This document shows, piece by piece, positions 1 through 9,829 of a stretch of DNA of 64,000 bases. The DNA comes from Xanthomonas phaseoli pv. phaseoli. Its GTDB lineage: Bacteria > Pseudomonadota > Gammaproteobacteria > Xanthomonadales > Xanthomonadaceae. How positions within the stretch are numbered: position 1 is the first letter of the stretch; each line of letters opens with the position of its first letter. Location: positions 2,232,001-2,296,000 of the forward strand of contig CP094243.1 of assembly GCA_022749655.1 (NCBI GenBank), in the 5' to 3' direction. Position numbers and translations under genes: made by a program. The notes under the pieces were generated by a model. It saw only the letters and a list, made by a program, of their open reading frames with translations. It made no database searches and was not told the DNA's origin.

Positions 1-1817
1 GAGGCGGCGGCGATTTCCTGCACCAGGTCGGAGGTGCGGCGGATCGAAGGCACCATCTCGCCGAGCACGCGGCCGGCGCTTTCGGCCAGTTCCACGCTGG
101 AGCCGGCCACTTCGCCGATTTCCTGCGCAGCGATCTGGCTGCGCTCGGCCAGCTTGCGCACTTCGGCGGCGACCACCGCAAAGCCCTTGCCGTGTTCGCC
201 GGCGCGCGCGGCTTCGATGGCGGCATTGAGCGCCAGCAGATTGGTCTGATACGCGATGTCGTCGATGATGCCGATCTTCTTGGCGATGTCCTTCATTGCC
301 ACCACGGTGGCGCGCACGGTGTCGCCACCGTCGGCCGCTTCGCTGGCCGCCTTGGCCGCCATGCTGTCGGTGACACGCGCGTTCTCGGTGTTCTGCGCGA
401 TGGAGGCGGTCATCTGCTCCAGCGAGGCGCTGGTTTCTTCCACGCCGGCCGCCTGTTCGCTGGCGGCCTGCGCAAGCGCCTGCGCGGTGGCGCTGACTTC
501 TTCCGATGCACTGGCCAGGTTTTCGGCGTTGCGATTGACCTCATCGACGATCTCGGTGAGGCGGCTCATGGTGGTGTTGACGTAGCGCTGCATGTCGGCG
601 AAGGCGCCTTCGTAGCGGCCTTCCACGGTATGGGTGAGGTCGCCTTCGGCCATCGCGCCCATGACCTGGATCACTTCGGAAATGCTGCGCAGGTTGCCGC
701 GCGCGCGCTCCACGGTGTCGTTGATGAAGGCCTTCTTGCCCGGCAGCTGCGCCAGCGGCGCATCGAAGTTGCCACGGCCGAATTCGGCCACCACGCCCAT
801 CGCCAATTTCTTGACCGCGATATGCGCGCCCACCATCTGGTTGATGCCCAGCGCCATGCTGCGGAAGTCGCCGTCGAAGCGGGTGCTGTCGATGACCACG
901 TCGATATCGCCGGCTTCATGTTCGGCCGACATGTGGTTGATCTCGGCGATCAGGCCGGTAAGGTTGCCGCGCACCTGTTCGATGGTGTCGTTGATGAAGC
1001 GCTTCTTGCCCGGCAGCAACGGCAGCTGTGCGGTGAAGTTGCCGCGGCCGAATTCGCTCACGCAGGCAATGGCTTGCTTCTTGACGGCGATATGGCTGGC
1101 CACCATCGCGTTGATGCTTTCGGCCATGCGACGGAAATCGCCGGTGAAGCGCTGGGTATCGATGACCACGTCGATATCGCCGGCATCGTGCTCGGCGGAC
1201 ATGCGATTGACCTCGGCGACCATGCCGATGAGGTTGCCGCGGATCTGGTCCACTACCTCGTTGATGAAGGCTTTCTTGCCCGGCAGGCGCTCGAGTTCGG
1301 CGGAAAAATTGCCGCGGCCGAACTCGGCCACGCACGCCATCGCCTGCTTTTTCACCGCGATATGGCTGGCCACCAGGCGGTTGATGCCATCGCCCATGGT
1401 GCGGAAATCGCCGTCGCAGCGCGCCACATCGATGCGCGCGTCGATCTCGCCGGCATCGTGTTCGCGGCAAACGCGATCGATTTCCTCGTTGACGTGGCGG
1501 ATGCCGCTCTGCACCTTGCGCAGCCCGCGCAGGACATCGCTGGCCTGGTCGTCGCGCGTTTGCGGCAGCGCCACGTCGAAGTTACCGCGCGAGAACGCGT
1601 CCAGCGTGGTGGTGGCCATCTCCAGCGACGCGCTGGCGATACGGATTGACCAGGTCAGCAAGACGCCGCTGATCAATGCTGCAACGATGCTGGTGCCCAG
1701 CAAGGCCGCATGCGAGAGCGTCAGCGCCACGCCGGCGACGACCACGACAACGGGCAGGGCGATGGCAAGCGCGGCGGTGAACCACAACTGCTTGGCGATC
1801 GGGAGACGGTGTGACAT
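1..1817 (-). CDS. Methyl-accepting chemotaxis protein with tandem HAMP-like repeats (partial, runs off left edge)
   Basis: Chemoreceptor that should signal to the CheA encoded just upstream. About 605 codons are visible; the C-terminus lies beyond base 1. Translation from the ATG at 1817 gives two membrane segments (about residues 12-31 and 36-56) with only a few residues between them, so there is no periplasmic sensor domain. After these come three units of 90-91 residues and part of a fourth, sharing LPGKK, INxMV, HIAVKK and EFGRGNF motifs. The DNA period is exactly 270 bp at 731, 1001 and 1271. These resemble a poly-HAMP array. A canonical signalling tip follows, with the motif [20 protein letters not shown]. 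It lies 64 bp downstream of cheA on the same strand. The ligand is unknown; sensing is probably cytoplasmic or at the membrane. Confidence 0.9.
   Translation of the reverse strand, partial: MSHRLPIAKQLWFTAALAIALPVVVVVAGVALTLSHAALLGTSIVAALISGVLLTWSIRIASASLEMATTTLDAFSRGNFDVALPQTRDDQASDVLRGLRKVQSGIRHVNEEIDRVCREHDAGEIDARIDVARCDGDFRTMGDGINRLVASHIAVKKQAMACVAEFGRGNFSAELERLPGKKAFINEVVDQIRGNLIGMVAEVNRMSAEHDAGDIDVVIDTQRFTGDFRRMAESINAMVASHIAVKKQAIACVSEFGRGNFTAQLPLLPGKKRFINDTIEQVRGNLTGLIAEINHMSAEHEAGDIDVVIDSTRFDGDFRSMALGINQMVGAHIAVKKLAMGVVAEFGRGNFDAPLAQLPGKKAFINDTVERARGNLRSISEVIQVMGAMAEGDLTHTVEGRYEGAFADMQRYVNTTMSRLTEIVDEVNRNAENLASASEEVSATAQALAQAASEQAAGVEETSASLEQMTASIAQNTENARVTDSMAAKAASEAADGGDTVRATVVAMKDIAKKIGIIDDIAYQTNLLALNAAIEAARAGEHGKGFAVVAAEVRKLAERSQIAAQEIGEVAGSSVELAESAGRVLGEMVPSIRRTSDLVQEIAAA
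510..1590 (-). repeat. Tandem 270-bp (90-residue) in-frame repeats within the chemoreceptor gene
   Basis: Successive copies of one module encode GNF-x(5)-LPGKK-x-FIN, then EHxAGDID, RFxGDFR and HIAVKK blocks. Equivalent codons recur at 731, 1001 and 1271, so the period is exactly 270 bp. The first unit (nearest 1590) has diverged most and is one residue longer. Units two and three are very alike, which suggests internal duplication. Confidence 0.85.
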
Positions 1818-1881
1818 GACGGTAGCTTCCTGGAGTCAGGTAACGACAAACGACGGTTCGGACCGGAGATGGCGCGGGCGT

Positions 1882-3890
1882 TCAGGCCGCCAACGCGTCC
1901 TGGTTGGGATGCAACTGCTGAATCAGGCTGGGCACATCCAGAATCAGTGCGACATCGCCGCTTCCCAAAATGCTCGAGCCGCTGATGCCTTTGACCTGCG
2001 CGAACACCTTGGACAGCGGCTTGATCACCGTCTGCCATTCGCCGAGCAGGGTGTCCACCACCAGGCCGAAGCGCTGCGCGCCCTGGCGGATCACCACGAT
2101 GCTTTCGCGCGCCGGCGTCTTGCCGCCCAGCGCGAACAGTTCGCGCAGGCGCACGTACGGCAACACGCTGCCGCGCAGGTCGATGTAGTCGCTGGCGTAG
2201 TCGGGGTGAACTCCACGCACTCTTCGACCACATCCAGCGGCACCACGAAGACCGATTTGCCCACGCCGACCTGGAAGCCGTTGATGATGGCCAGCGTCAG
2301 CGGCAGCCGCACCGAGATGGTGGTGCCCACGCCGGCGGCGCTGTCGATCTCGACCGTGCCGCGCAGTGCGGTGATGTTGCGCTTGACCACATCCATTCCT
2401 ACGCCGCGCCCGGACAGATTGGTGACCTTTTCCGCCGTGGAAAACCCCGGTTCGAAGATCATCGCGAAAACGTCGCGGTCGCTGAGTTGGCGGCCCGGTT
2501 CGATCAGGCCACGTTCGAGCGCCTTGGCCAGGATGCGGTCGCGGTTCAAGCCGCCACCGTCGTCGGTGATCTGGATGACGATGCTGCCGGAGTCGTGATA
2601 TGCGTTGAGCCCGACGGTGCCGCGTGCGGGCTTGCCGCGCGCCACGCGCACGTCTGCCGGCTCGATGCCGTGGTCCATCGCATTGCGCACCAGATGGGTG
2701 AGCGGGTCGCCGATCTTTTCCACCACCGACTTGTCCAGTTCGGTGTCTTCGCCGGCCACCACCAGCGCGATGTCCTTGCCCAGTTCGCGGGCCACGTCGT
2801 GCACCACGCGCTGGAAGCGGCTGAAGGTGCCGCCGATCTTGACCATGCGCAGCTGCAACGCGCTTTCGCGCACGTCTTCGACCAGGCCAGCCAGGATCGA
2901 GGCCGATTCCAGCAATTGCGCATCGCCGGTGCGTTGCGCATTGGCACTGGTGCTGGACACGGCGATGATGAGTTCGCCGACCAGATCGATCATGCGATCG
3001 AGCTTGTCGGCATCCACGCGGATGGAACGCGCGTCGGCGCTGCGCGCGGCAGCGTCGGGCGCGGCACGGCCTGGGGCCGGAGCGGCGCTGGGGACTGCAG
3101 CAAGCGGCTTGGCTGGCGCAGGGCTGGCTGCCAGCTCGGCGGTGAGCAATTCAGCGGCATCGGATGGCGCCGGAACCGACACGATTTCCAGCTCGCAATC
3201 TTCGCGGACGAATTCGAACACCTCCTCGATGGCGGCGCGGTCGGCATCGCTGCGTAGCAGGATCTGGAAGCCCAGGTAATTGGCTTCCGGATCGAGGTCG
3301 TCGAATGCCGGCAGCTGGCTGATGTCGGTGTTGATCGATTCGACCGAGCCCAGGCTGCGCAGGTTGCGAATCAGCTTGAGCGGCGAATTGCCGAAGCGCA
3401 GTGCGTCCGCAAACAGTTTCAGGGTGATGCGCCAGTAACCGCTCTGCTTTTCCGGTGCGCCTTGCGCAGCGGCGGCCGCGGTGACGCCGCTGCCGCTGCG
3501 TTGCAGATACGTCTGCAGTTGCGCCAGCAGCGGCTCGGCTTCGGCGGCCAGCGCGACCGGGTCGGCGTGGCTCGGGTCTGCGGCGGTTTCCACCAAGGCA
3601 TGGATATGGTCGCAGCACACCAGCAGCAGCCCGATCAGTTCCGAACTCAAGCTCAGCGCTTCGTCGCGGACCAGATCCAGCACGCTTTCCACCACATGGG
3701 TGAAGCCGACCAGCTGCGGCAGGTCGAACAGGCCGCCGGAGCCCTTGATGGTGTGCGCGGCGCGGAAGATGGCATTGACCGCATCCGGCGACGGTTCGCC
3801 GCGCTCGGCTTCGAGCAGATGCCGTTCCATGTCTTCGAGCAGGTCCCGGCTCTCGGCCAGGAAGGTCTGCATCAGCTGGTTCATGTCCAT
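1882..3890 (-). CDS. cheA: Chemotaxis histidine kinase CheA (one frameshift as sequenced)
   Basis: Sensor kinase of a chemosensory pathway. From the ATG at 3890 the protein shows an N-terminal HPt domain with the phosphorylated histidine in HTIKGSGG (about residue 47), a dimerisation segment (DRMIDLVGELII), an ATPase domain with N-box LVRNAMDHGIE and G-box DDGGGLN, and a C-terminal CheW-like domain. The frame breaks in the CheW domain at about 2201-2206, where one base is missing from a GG/CCCC run. Adding it back joins VVEECVEFTP to DYASDYIDLRGS and gives about 669 residues. No separate cheW is visible here. The STAS gene lies 18 bp upstream and the receptor gene follows, so all three are probably one operon. 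I think the break is a sequencing error. Confidence 0.88.
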
Positions 3891-3908
3891 GCGCGCGTCA
3901 CCAGTCCG

Positions 3909-4238
3909 TTAGTGAATTCGTTCGCCCAGGCCTGCCACCGCATGCGGGTACAGGGCCTCGAGCAGGCCAAGCAGCTCGATGACATCGACCACCGCACGGC
4001 TGGAATCGGTCAGCGAAAACGGCCGGCCATCGGCCTGGATCGCCTGCTTGGTGGCCAGCAACAATTGCAGGCCGGTGGTATCGATCTCGCTGACGGCGGC
4101 CAGGTCCAGATGCAGTCCACCCGGATGCAGCAAGGCCGGCTGCAGCAACGGCTTGAGCTCGGCTGCGCGACGAATGGTCATCTCGCCCTCCAGGGCAAGG
4201 GTCAGCGGCGCGGGTAGATCGGACGGTGGCGTGTTCAT
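3909..4238 (-). CDS. STAS-domain protein (anti-sigma-factor-antagonist type)
   Basis: Single-domain protein of 109 residues with the SpoIIAA/STAS pattern: strand-rich N-terminus, then the loop EIDTTGLQLLLATKQ, where known relatives are phosphorylated on Ser or Thr. Here Thr-Thr fills the usual Ser-Ser positions. It is the first gene of a minus-strand group with cheA and the chemoreceptor, 18 bp before cheA. STAS proteins are found in some chemosensory clusters as partner-switch components. The exact partner is not evident, and no RsbW-type kinase is in view. Confidence 0.8.
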   Translation of the reverse strand: MNTPPSDLPAPLTLALEGEMTIRRAAELKPLLQPALLHPGGLHLDLAAVSEIDTTGLQLLLATKQAIQADGRPFSLTDSSRAVVDVIELLGLLEALYPHAVAGLGERIH

Positions 4239-4393
4239 CGGTGCCTCAAGCGGTGCGATGGCGCACGGGTGCGTGCCATGGCCTGGGAAGGTCGCAACGG
4301 CCTGGACGGGTGTGAGCAGCGCTGCACACGGACCATGCCGGTCTATGCAGGTATCGGCGCCTTTTGGAAATATTTAGGCAAAATTCAGTGCGA

Positions 4394-4416
4394 TGACGGA
4401 TTTGCGAAATCCGTCA
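4394..4416. promoter_or_regulatory. Perfect inverted repeat, possible operator or hairpin
   Basis: TGACGGATTT and AAATCCGTCA flank the spacer gcg, giving a perfect 10-bp inverted repeat. It sits about 155 bp upstream of the STAS start. Its symmetry and position fit an operator, but an RNA hairpin is also possible. No T run follows on either strand. Confidence 0.35.
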
Positions 4417-4618
4417 CCGCCTGTGGATTAATTGCTCAGCTTTGTCGCAAGCAGGCTCAGGGGACTATCCGGGCCTGTCCTGTTGGACAGTTCGCCCCCG
4501 TTCCGGCACGGCGTGGCGGGCGACGCCTGGCCTGCTCGCGCCCGTAAAGCACCGGCAGGCGCTTCATCCACACAGGATGCGCGGCGCGTTAGGTGCGGCC
4601 GTCCTGACGGGCGAATGC

Positions 4619-4650
4619 GATCAGGCCGGGGCTTGTTCCCCGGCCTGGTC
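4619..4650 (-). terminator. Strong GC hairpin downstream of mfd
   Basis: A stem of about 13 bp (AGGCCGGGG / CCCCGGCCT at the core, one G-T pair further out) with the loop cttgtt, 60 bp past the mfd stop. It lacks the T run of a classic intrinsic terminator, so it may only stabilise the 3' end. Confidence 0.4.
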
Positions 4651-4709
4651 GCTCGTCACGCGTGGTGGTCGGGCTGGGTGCGGTCGTCGCTTGCCGGCGC
4701 CGCAGTGCT

Positions 4710-7700
4710 TCAGCCCGGCGACAACGCCGCCAACAGGCCGCGTGCCGCATTGAAACGGTCGGCGCCTTCGGGCATCGGCAGCTTGATGCGCAATTTGTCC
4801 GGGCCATCCATCGTGTAGATCTTCGGCTGTTTCTGGATCATCTGGATGATGGTCATCGGGTCGATCGCCGGCTTGGCCTCGAACACCAGCCGCCCGCCGT
4901 TCTCGCCCAGATCCAGCTTGCGCACGCCCAGCGCATTGGCCTGCAGCTTGAGCTCGGCAATGGCGAACAGGTGCTTGACCGGGTCCGGCAGCAGGCCGAA
5001 GCGGTCGATCATCTCCACCTGCAGTTCGCGCAGCGCATCGGCATCGCGGGCGCTGGAAATACGCTTGTACAAGGTCAGCCGCGTATGCACGTCGGGCAGA
5101 TAATCCTCGGGAATCAGCGAGGCCACGTGCAGTTCGACGTCGGCGCCGCGCACTTCCTCGCCGGCATCCAGGTCGGGCAGCTTGCCCTGGCGGATGCTGC
5201 GCACCGCGCGCTCGAGCAGTTCGGTATACAGGCTGAAGCCGACCTCGGCCATCTGGCCGCTTTGGTCTTCGCCGAGCAACTCACCGGCGCCGCGGATTTC
5301 CAGGTCGTGCGTGGCCAGGGTGAAGCCGGCACCGAGCTCGTCCATCGAGGCAATCGCTTCCAGGCGCTTTTCTGCATCGGAAGTCATCGAGCGGCGATCC
5401 GGCACCACCAGGTACGCGTAGGCGCGGTGGTGCGAGCGACCCACGCGGCCGCGCAGCTGATGCAACTGTGCGAGGCCGAAACGGTCGGCGCGGTTGATGA
5501 TGATGGTGTTGGCATTGGGAATGTCGATGCCCGATTCGATGATCGTGGTCGACAGCAACACGTTGAAGCGCTGCTTCTGGAAATCCAGCATCACCCGTTC
5601 CAGCTCACGCTCGGGCATCTGCCCATGCGCGATACCGATGCGCGCCTCCGGCACCAGTTCGGACAGATCGCGCTGCATGCGCACGATGCTTTCCACGTCG
5701 TTATGCAGGAAATACAGCTGACCACCGCGACTGAGTTCGCGCTGGAAGGCTTCGCGCAGCAGCGTGTTGTCCCAGGCGGTGATGAAGGTCTGCACTGCCA
5801 GGCGGTTCGGCGGCGGGGTGGCGATGATCGACAGGTCGCGCAGGCCGGCCATGGCCATGTTGAGCGTGCGCGGGATGGGCGTGGCGGTGAGCGTGAGCAG
5901 ATGCACGTTGGCACGCATCGCCTTGAGCGCTTCTTTCTGCCGCACGCCGAAGCGCTGTTCTTCGTCGACCACGACCAGGCCGAGATCCTTGAATTTCACA
6001 TCCGGCTGCAACAAGCGGTGCGTGCCGATGATGACGTCGATCTCGCCGCTGGCGACCTTTTCCAGTTCGGCCTTGATTTCCTTGGTGCTCTTGAAGCGCG
6101 ACAGCACTTCCACCTTCATCGGGTAATCGGCGAAGCGGTCGCGGAAATTGCGGTAGTGCTGTTCGGCCAGCAATGTGGTCGGTACCAGCACGGCGACCTG
6201 CTTGCCGGCGCTGGCGGCGGCGAATGCCGCACGTACCGCGACTTCGGTCTTGCCGAAGCCCACGTCGCCGCAGACCACGCGGTCCATCGGTTGGCTGCTG
6301 CCCAGATCGCGCAGCGTCGCATCGATGGCGGCCAACTGGTCGCCGGTTTCCTCGAACGGAAATCCAGCCGCGAACGGCTCGTACATCGCGCGGTCCACCT
6401 GCAACGCCAGGCCGGCGCGTGCGCGGCGGCGTGCCTGGATTTCCAGCAGTTCGGCAGCGACATCGCGGACCTTTTCGGCGGCCTTGCGCTTGGCCTTGGT
6501 CCATTGCTCGCCGCCCAGCGAATGCAGCGGCGCGGTTTCCGCCGAGGCGCCGGAGTAGCGGCTGATCAGGTGCAGCTGCGCCACCGGCACATACAGCCGG
6601 TCGCCCTTGGCGTATTCGATTTCCAGGAATTCGCCAGGCATGCCACCGGCATCGAGCACGATCAGGCCGCGGTAGCGGCCCACGCCGTGATCCTCGTGCA
6701 CGATCGGCGCGCCTTCGGACAGCTCGCCCAGATCGCGGATGATCGCTTCCGGCTCGCGTCCGACCCGGCGCGCGCGGCGCGGCTGGTTGGCCCGTTCCGG
6801 GAACAGCTGGCGTTCGGTCAGCAGCGCAACCTGCGGCTGATCCAGCGCAAAGCCGTCTTCCAGCGGCGCCACGGTGATGCCAAAACGCAGCGTGCCCGCC
6901 AGGAACGCCGGCACATCGGCGACCAGCTCCGGCTTCAACTGCGCGGCGGCCAGCACTTCCATCAAGGCTTCGCGGCGGCCGGCCGAATCTGCAGCGACCA
7001 GCACGCGGCCCGGATAATGGCTCAGGAACGTCGCCAGCGCCTGACCGGCCGGCGCGTCCTTTGCGGCCACCGGCAGCGGCGGCAACGGTTGGTCGCCGAG
7101 CGGGGCGGCCTCATCGATGCGCGCATGATCGCCGGCCCATACTTCGATACGCGCCAGCTTGTTGAGCCGCTCGCGCAGCGCATCCGGCGATTGGTACAGC
7201 TCGTCCGGCGGCAACAGCGGGCGTTCCACATCGTGTCGGCGCTGTTCGTAGCGGTTCTGCGCCTGCGTCCAGAATGCGTCGGCGGCATTGGACACGCCGG
7301 TGGCAATCACCGGCAGCACGCGCTTGTCCAGGTAATCGAACAGCGTTGCGGTCTTGGCGAAGAACATCGGCAGGTAATACTCGATGCCCGATGGCGCCAG
7401 CCCGGATTTCAGGTCCTGGTACAGCGCGCTGCGCCGGGTATCCACGTCGAAGCGTTCGCGCAGGCAGGCCAGCACGCGCTCCACGCTGGCATCGTCCATC
7501 GGCACTTCGCGGCCCGGCAGCATCTTGACCGCGTCCACCTTGTCCAGCGAGCGCTGCGATTCCGGGTCGAACACGCGGATCGAATCGATGTCCTCATCCA
7601 GCAATTCGACGCGCAATGGCGTGTCCGCGCCCATCGGAAACACGTCCAGCAGGCCGCCGCGGACCGCGAAATCGCCCGGGTCCATCACCTGCGGCACGTT

Positions 7701-8174
7701 GCGGTAGCCGGCGCTTTCCAGGCGGCGCTTTTCCGCATCCAGATCCAGGCGCTGGCCAACGGTGAGATCGAAGCTGCCGCCGACGATGTAGCTCAGCGGC
7801 GCCAACTGCTGCAGCAAGGTCTGCACCGGCACGATCACCACGCCGCGGGCCAGGCCCGGCAGGCGGTGCAGGGCGGCCAGCCGCTGGCTGATGATTTCCG
7901 GGTGCGGGCTGAACTGGTCGTAGGGCAGGGTTTCCCAATCGGGAAACGGCACCACCGGCAGCGCCGCATGCTCGCCGAGCAAGGCATGCAGATCGGCTTC
8001 GATCTGATGCGCGCTCTGGTTATCGCGGGCGATCACCAGCAGGGGGCCGGCATGCGCTTCGGCTGCCCGCGCAATCGACCACGCCAGCGCAGTCGGAGAG
8101 GACGGGGCGCGCCAGTAGGCGCGGAGCTGGCCGGACTTGGGCAGCGGCGGGAAGGGGAAGGTAGGCGACGGCAT
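4710..8174 (-). CDS. mfd: Transcription-repair coupling factor Mfd
   Basis: Large DNA translocase that removes RNA polymerase stalled at lesions and recruits UvrA. It has 1154 residues, the usual family length. Visible parts in order: UvrB-like N-terminal module (DNQSAHQIEADLHALLGE, then PDWETLPYD), the RNA polymerase interaction domain around HEDHGVGRYRGL, Walker A GDVGFGKTEVA, the DEEQ box (VVDEEQRFGVRQKE), TATPIPRTLNMAM, helicase motif VI QLRGRVGR, and a C-terminal regulatory domain. The frame is intact. It stands alone on the minus strand. Confidence 0.97.
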   Translation of the reverse strand: MPSPTFPFPPLPKSGQLRAYWRAPSSPTALAWSIARAAEAHAGPLLVIARDNQSAHQIEADLHALLGEHAALPVVPFPDWETLPYDQFSPHPEIISQRLAALHRLPGLARGVVIVPVQTLLQQLAPLSYIVGGSFDLTVGQRLDLDAEKRRLESAGYRNVPQVMDPGDFAVRGGLLDVFPMGADTPLRVELLDEDIDSIRVFDPESQRSLDKVDAVKMLPGREVPMDDASVERVLACLRERFDVDTRRSALYQDLKSGLAPSGIEYYLPMFFAKTATLFDYLDKRVLPVIATGVSNAADAFWTQAQNRYEQRRHDVERPLLPPDELYQSPDALRERLNKLARIEVWAGDHARIDEAAPLGDQPLPPLPVAAKDAPAGQALATFLSHYPGRVLVAADSAGRREALMEVLAAAQLKPELVADVPAFLAGTLRFGITVAPLEDGFALDQPQVALLTERQLFPERANQPRRARRVGREPEAIIRDLGELSEGAPIVHEDHGVGRYRGLIVLDAGGMPGEFLEIEYAKGDRLYVPVAQLHLISRYSGASAETAPLHSLGGEQWTKAKRKAAEKVRDVAAELLEIQARRRARAGLALQVDRAMYEPFAAGFPFEETGDQLAAIDATLRDLGSSQPMDRVVCGDVGFGKTEVAVRAAFAAASAGKQVAVLVPTTLLAEQHYRNFRDRFADYPMKVEVLSRFKSTKEIKAELEKVASGEIDVIIGTHRLLQPDVKFKDLGLVVVDEEQRFGVRQKEALKAMRANVHLLTLTATPIPRTLNMAMAGLRDLSIIATPPPNRLAVQTFITAWDNTLLREAFQRELSRGGQLYFLHNDVESIVRMQRDLSELVPEARIGIAHGQMPERELERVMLDFQKQRFNVLLSTTIIESGIDIPNANTIIINRADRFGLAQLHQLRGRVGRSHHRAYAYLVVPDRRSMTSDAEKRLEAIASMDELGAGFTLATHDLEIRGAGELLGEDQSGQMAEVGFSLYTELLERAVRSIRQGKLPDLDAGEEVRGADVELHVASLIPEDYLPDVHTRLTLYKRISSARDADALRELQVEMIDRFGLLPDPVKHLFAIAELKLQANALGVRKLDLGENGGRLVFEAKPAIDPMTIIQMIQKQPKIYTMDGPDKLRIKLPMPEGADRFNAARGLLAALSPG

Positions 8175-8816
8175 CAGCCGGCGATTTTATCAGAGCCCCG
8201 CAGTGCCCGGTCCATCTGGCGTGAAAGCTGGCGGTGGGCTACCTGCCCGGATGTGAACGGCGGGGGTCATGGCATTGGGTACGCGGGTGCAACTCATGCG
8301 CACGCTCGCGAGGCAAAGACCCCACTCGCTCAAGTGCGCGCTACCCTCATCGCTTGCGGCACACGCCATGAATCCGTCCTGCAGGCTCTGTGGAGGCATC
8401 CATGCCGCCGCAGGTTCCGCGCGCGGCGAGGACACCACAGCAGTCGGTTTTGCGTGGCGCCTGGGGATGAGCCGGACACAGCGCTCCCGTCATCACGGCA
8501 ACACTCTCGACGGTTGTGAGCTCTCCGTGGCGAAACGTCGGGCTGTCTCCCTCCAGGGAGCGGCGTGCGCGGATGAAGCGTGGCATCCATGCCACCCCAG
8601 GATCCTGCGAGCGGCGAGGGGAAGGACCCGTAGGTGGCCTTAGGTGTCAGCCAGCGTGCCGATCCTTTCGGGGGCTTGCGGCTTACCGTCGAGGAACATC
8701 AGGCCGCCGCGCAACGCGGGCTCTCCGTGATGAAGCAAGCCCCAAGCCCCGATCACGCAAAGCAGCCGCGATCTGCTCTGACGAATCACAAATCCCGCAT
8801 CCCGAATCCCGGCAAC
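8175..8816. other. Gene-free intergenic region between the GNAT gene and mfd
   Basis: No convincing coding frame. It contains two related copies of a roughly 40-bp segment starting ggcatccatgcc, at about 8395-8433 and 8583-8622, both followed by gcggcgagg. The promoter for mfd should lie near 8180-8300 reading leftward, but I could not pick clear boxes. Confidence 0.5.
8395..8622. repeat. Degenerate intergenic repeat pair
   Basis: Two similar segments, about 8395-8433 and 8583-8622, share ggcatccatgcc, then a ccnnagg core, then gcggcgagg. They may be remnants of a dispersed Xanthomonas intergenic repeat. No coding role is seen. Confidence 0.35.
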
Positions 8817-9359
8817 TCAAGCATCCAGCTCCAACACCATCCGCACCAGTTCCGGCGACTCCGGGTGCGCCTGCGGCTTGAAGCCCAGCGATTCCGCCAA
8901 CTGCAGCATCGGCACATTGCTTTGCAGCACATCGCCGAACAGGCAGTCCAGGTATTTGCGCCGTGCCCACTTGACCAGCTTGCGCATCAGCTGCCGTCCC
9001 AGCCCCTGGCCGGCGACAAAGCTGCTGACCAGGATGGTGTATTCGGCCTGGCGTGTGCCCGGTACCAACGCGGCGCGCGCGACCGCGCCCACCAGTGCTT
9101 CGCCGGGCGGCAATTGCTCGGCGGCAACCAGCACGATCTCGCTCTTGGGGTTGGGATGGGTCAGGCGCTGCACCATCTCCGGGGTGATTTCGGTGGAGGA
9201 GCGCACAAAGCGCGCGCGAATTTCCTCCGGTCCCAACAGGCTGAAAGCTCCCTGCAGCGGCGGACCATCCTCGGGACGGATCGGGCGAAGCAGAAGAGTG
9301 CGGCCATTGGGCAGGCTGAAGTTTTCATGCCAGGGAGGCATGCGATTGCGAATGGCCAT
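8817..9359 (-). CDS. GNAT-family N-acetyltransferase
   Basis: Soluble protein of 180 residues with the GNAT fold. The acetyl-CoA binding motif reads VAGQGLGRQLMRKLVKWA, matching Q/RxxGxG/A. The N-terminal part (TLLLRPIRPEDGPPL...FSLLGPEEIRARF) resembles acetyltransferase domains fused to acyl-CoA synthetases or protein lysine acetyltransferases. The substrate is not evident. The gene is alone, and the start at 9359 is the first Met of the conserved region. Confidence 0.8.
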   Translation of the reverse strand: MAIRNRMPPWHENFSLPNGRTLLLRPIRPEDGPPLQGAFSLLGPEEIRARFVRSSTEITPEMVQRLTHPNPKSEIVLVAAEQLPPGEALVGAVARAALVPGTRQAEYTILVSSFVAGQGLGRQLMRKLVKWARRKYLDCLFGDVLQSNVPMLQLAESLGFKPQAHPESPELVRMVLELDA

Positions 9360-9829
9360 GACCGGTGTTCCTTAAAGATCGGAAGATTCTGGCACCAGCC
9401 CGGCGCGCAACCGTGAATGAATCCGGTGTGCCGCCGGGGGCCGACAGGAGGTGGCAGTGCTTCTCACACAACTGTAACGAGCGGAGCCGTGAGCCGGTCG
9501 TGAGCGTGATGGGGCGCGCACTGTGGCAGCCGAATGGACGCAACAGGGCCGCCGGAAGGCGGTTGTCACCCGGCCTGGCCTTCCTGGGACAGGTGTATCC
9601 GGTGCAGCAGCCGCTCGTCTGCGCTGCGCTGAGGTGTTTGCGGCAACTGCTGTGTCGCCGAGGACAGCAAGCCCATGGCAACGCCCATCCCGGTGCCCGG
9701 CAGCATGCACGCGATCTGCGGGCCGCGCAGCGGGCATTACACGCGGCGCGCCTGGTGCCGGCCATTGCAGCGGTGCAACGACAATGCCTGCATACCCACC
9801 GCGCTGGGCAGGCGCACGCGCCTGCCGGC
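9360..9829. other. Gene-free stretch between rlmJ and the GNAT gene
   Basis: Reading frames here are short or read antisense in composition. I see no RNA gene, terminator with a T run, or recognisable operator. Confidence 0.5.

Larger units (their letters stand above)
4239..4709. other. Gene-free stretch upstream of the STAS-cheA operon
   Basis: No credible gene. It holds a perfect 10-bp inverted repeat at 4394-4416 and a long GC hairpin at 4619-4650. The AT-richer part at about 4365-4440 is the likely promoter zone for the chemosensory operon reading leftward. Confidence 0.6.

Noticed and set aside
192..1649. Open frame of about 485 codons on the plus strand over the chemoreceptor
   Set aside because: Antisense of the repeats. 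The minus-strand frame has clear receptor motifs.
4662..8519. Very long open frame on the plus strand opposite mfd
   Set aside because: It is the antisense of mfd. High GC leaves long empty frames on the other strand; its product is His/Gln/Arg-rich and resembles no family.
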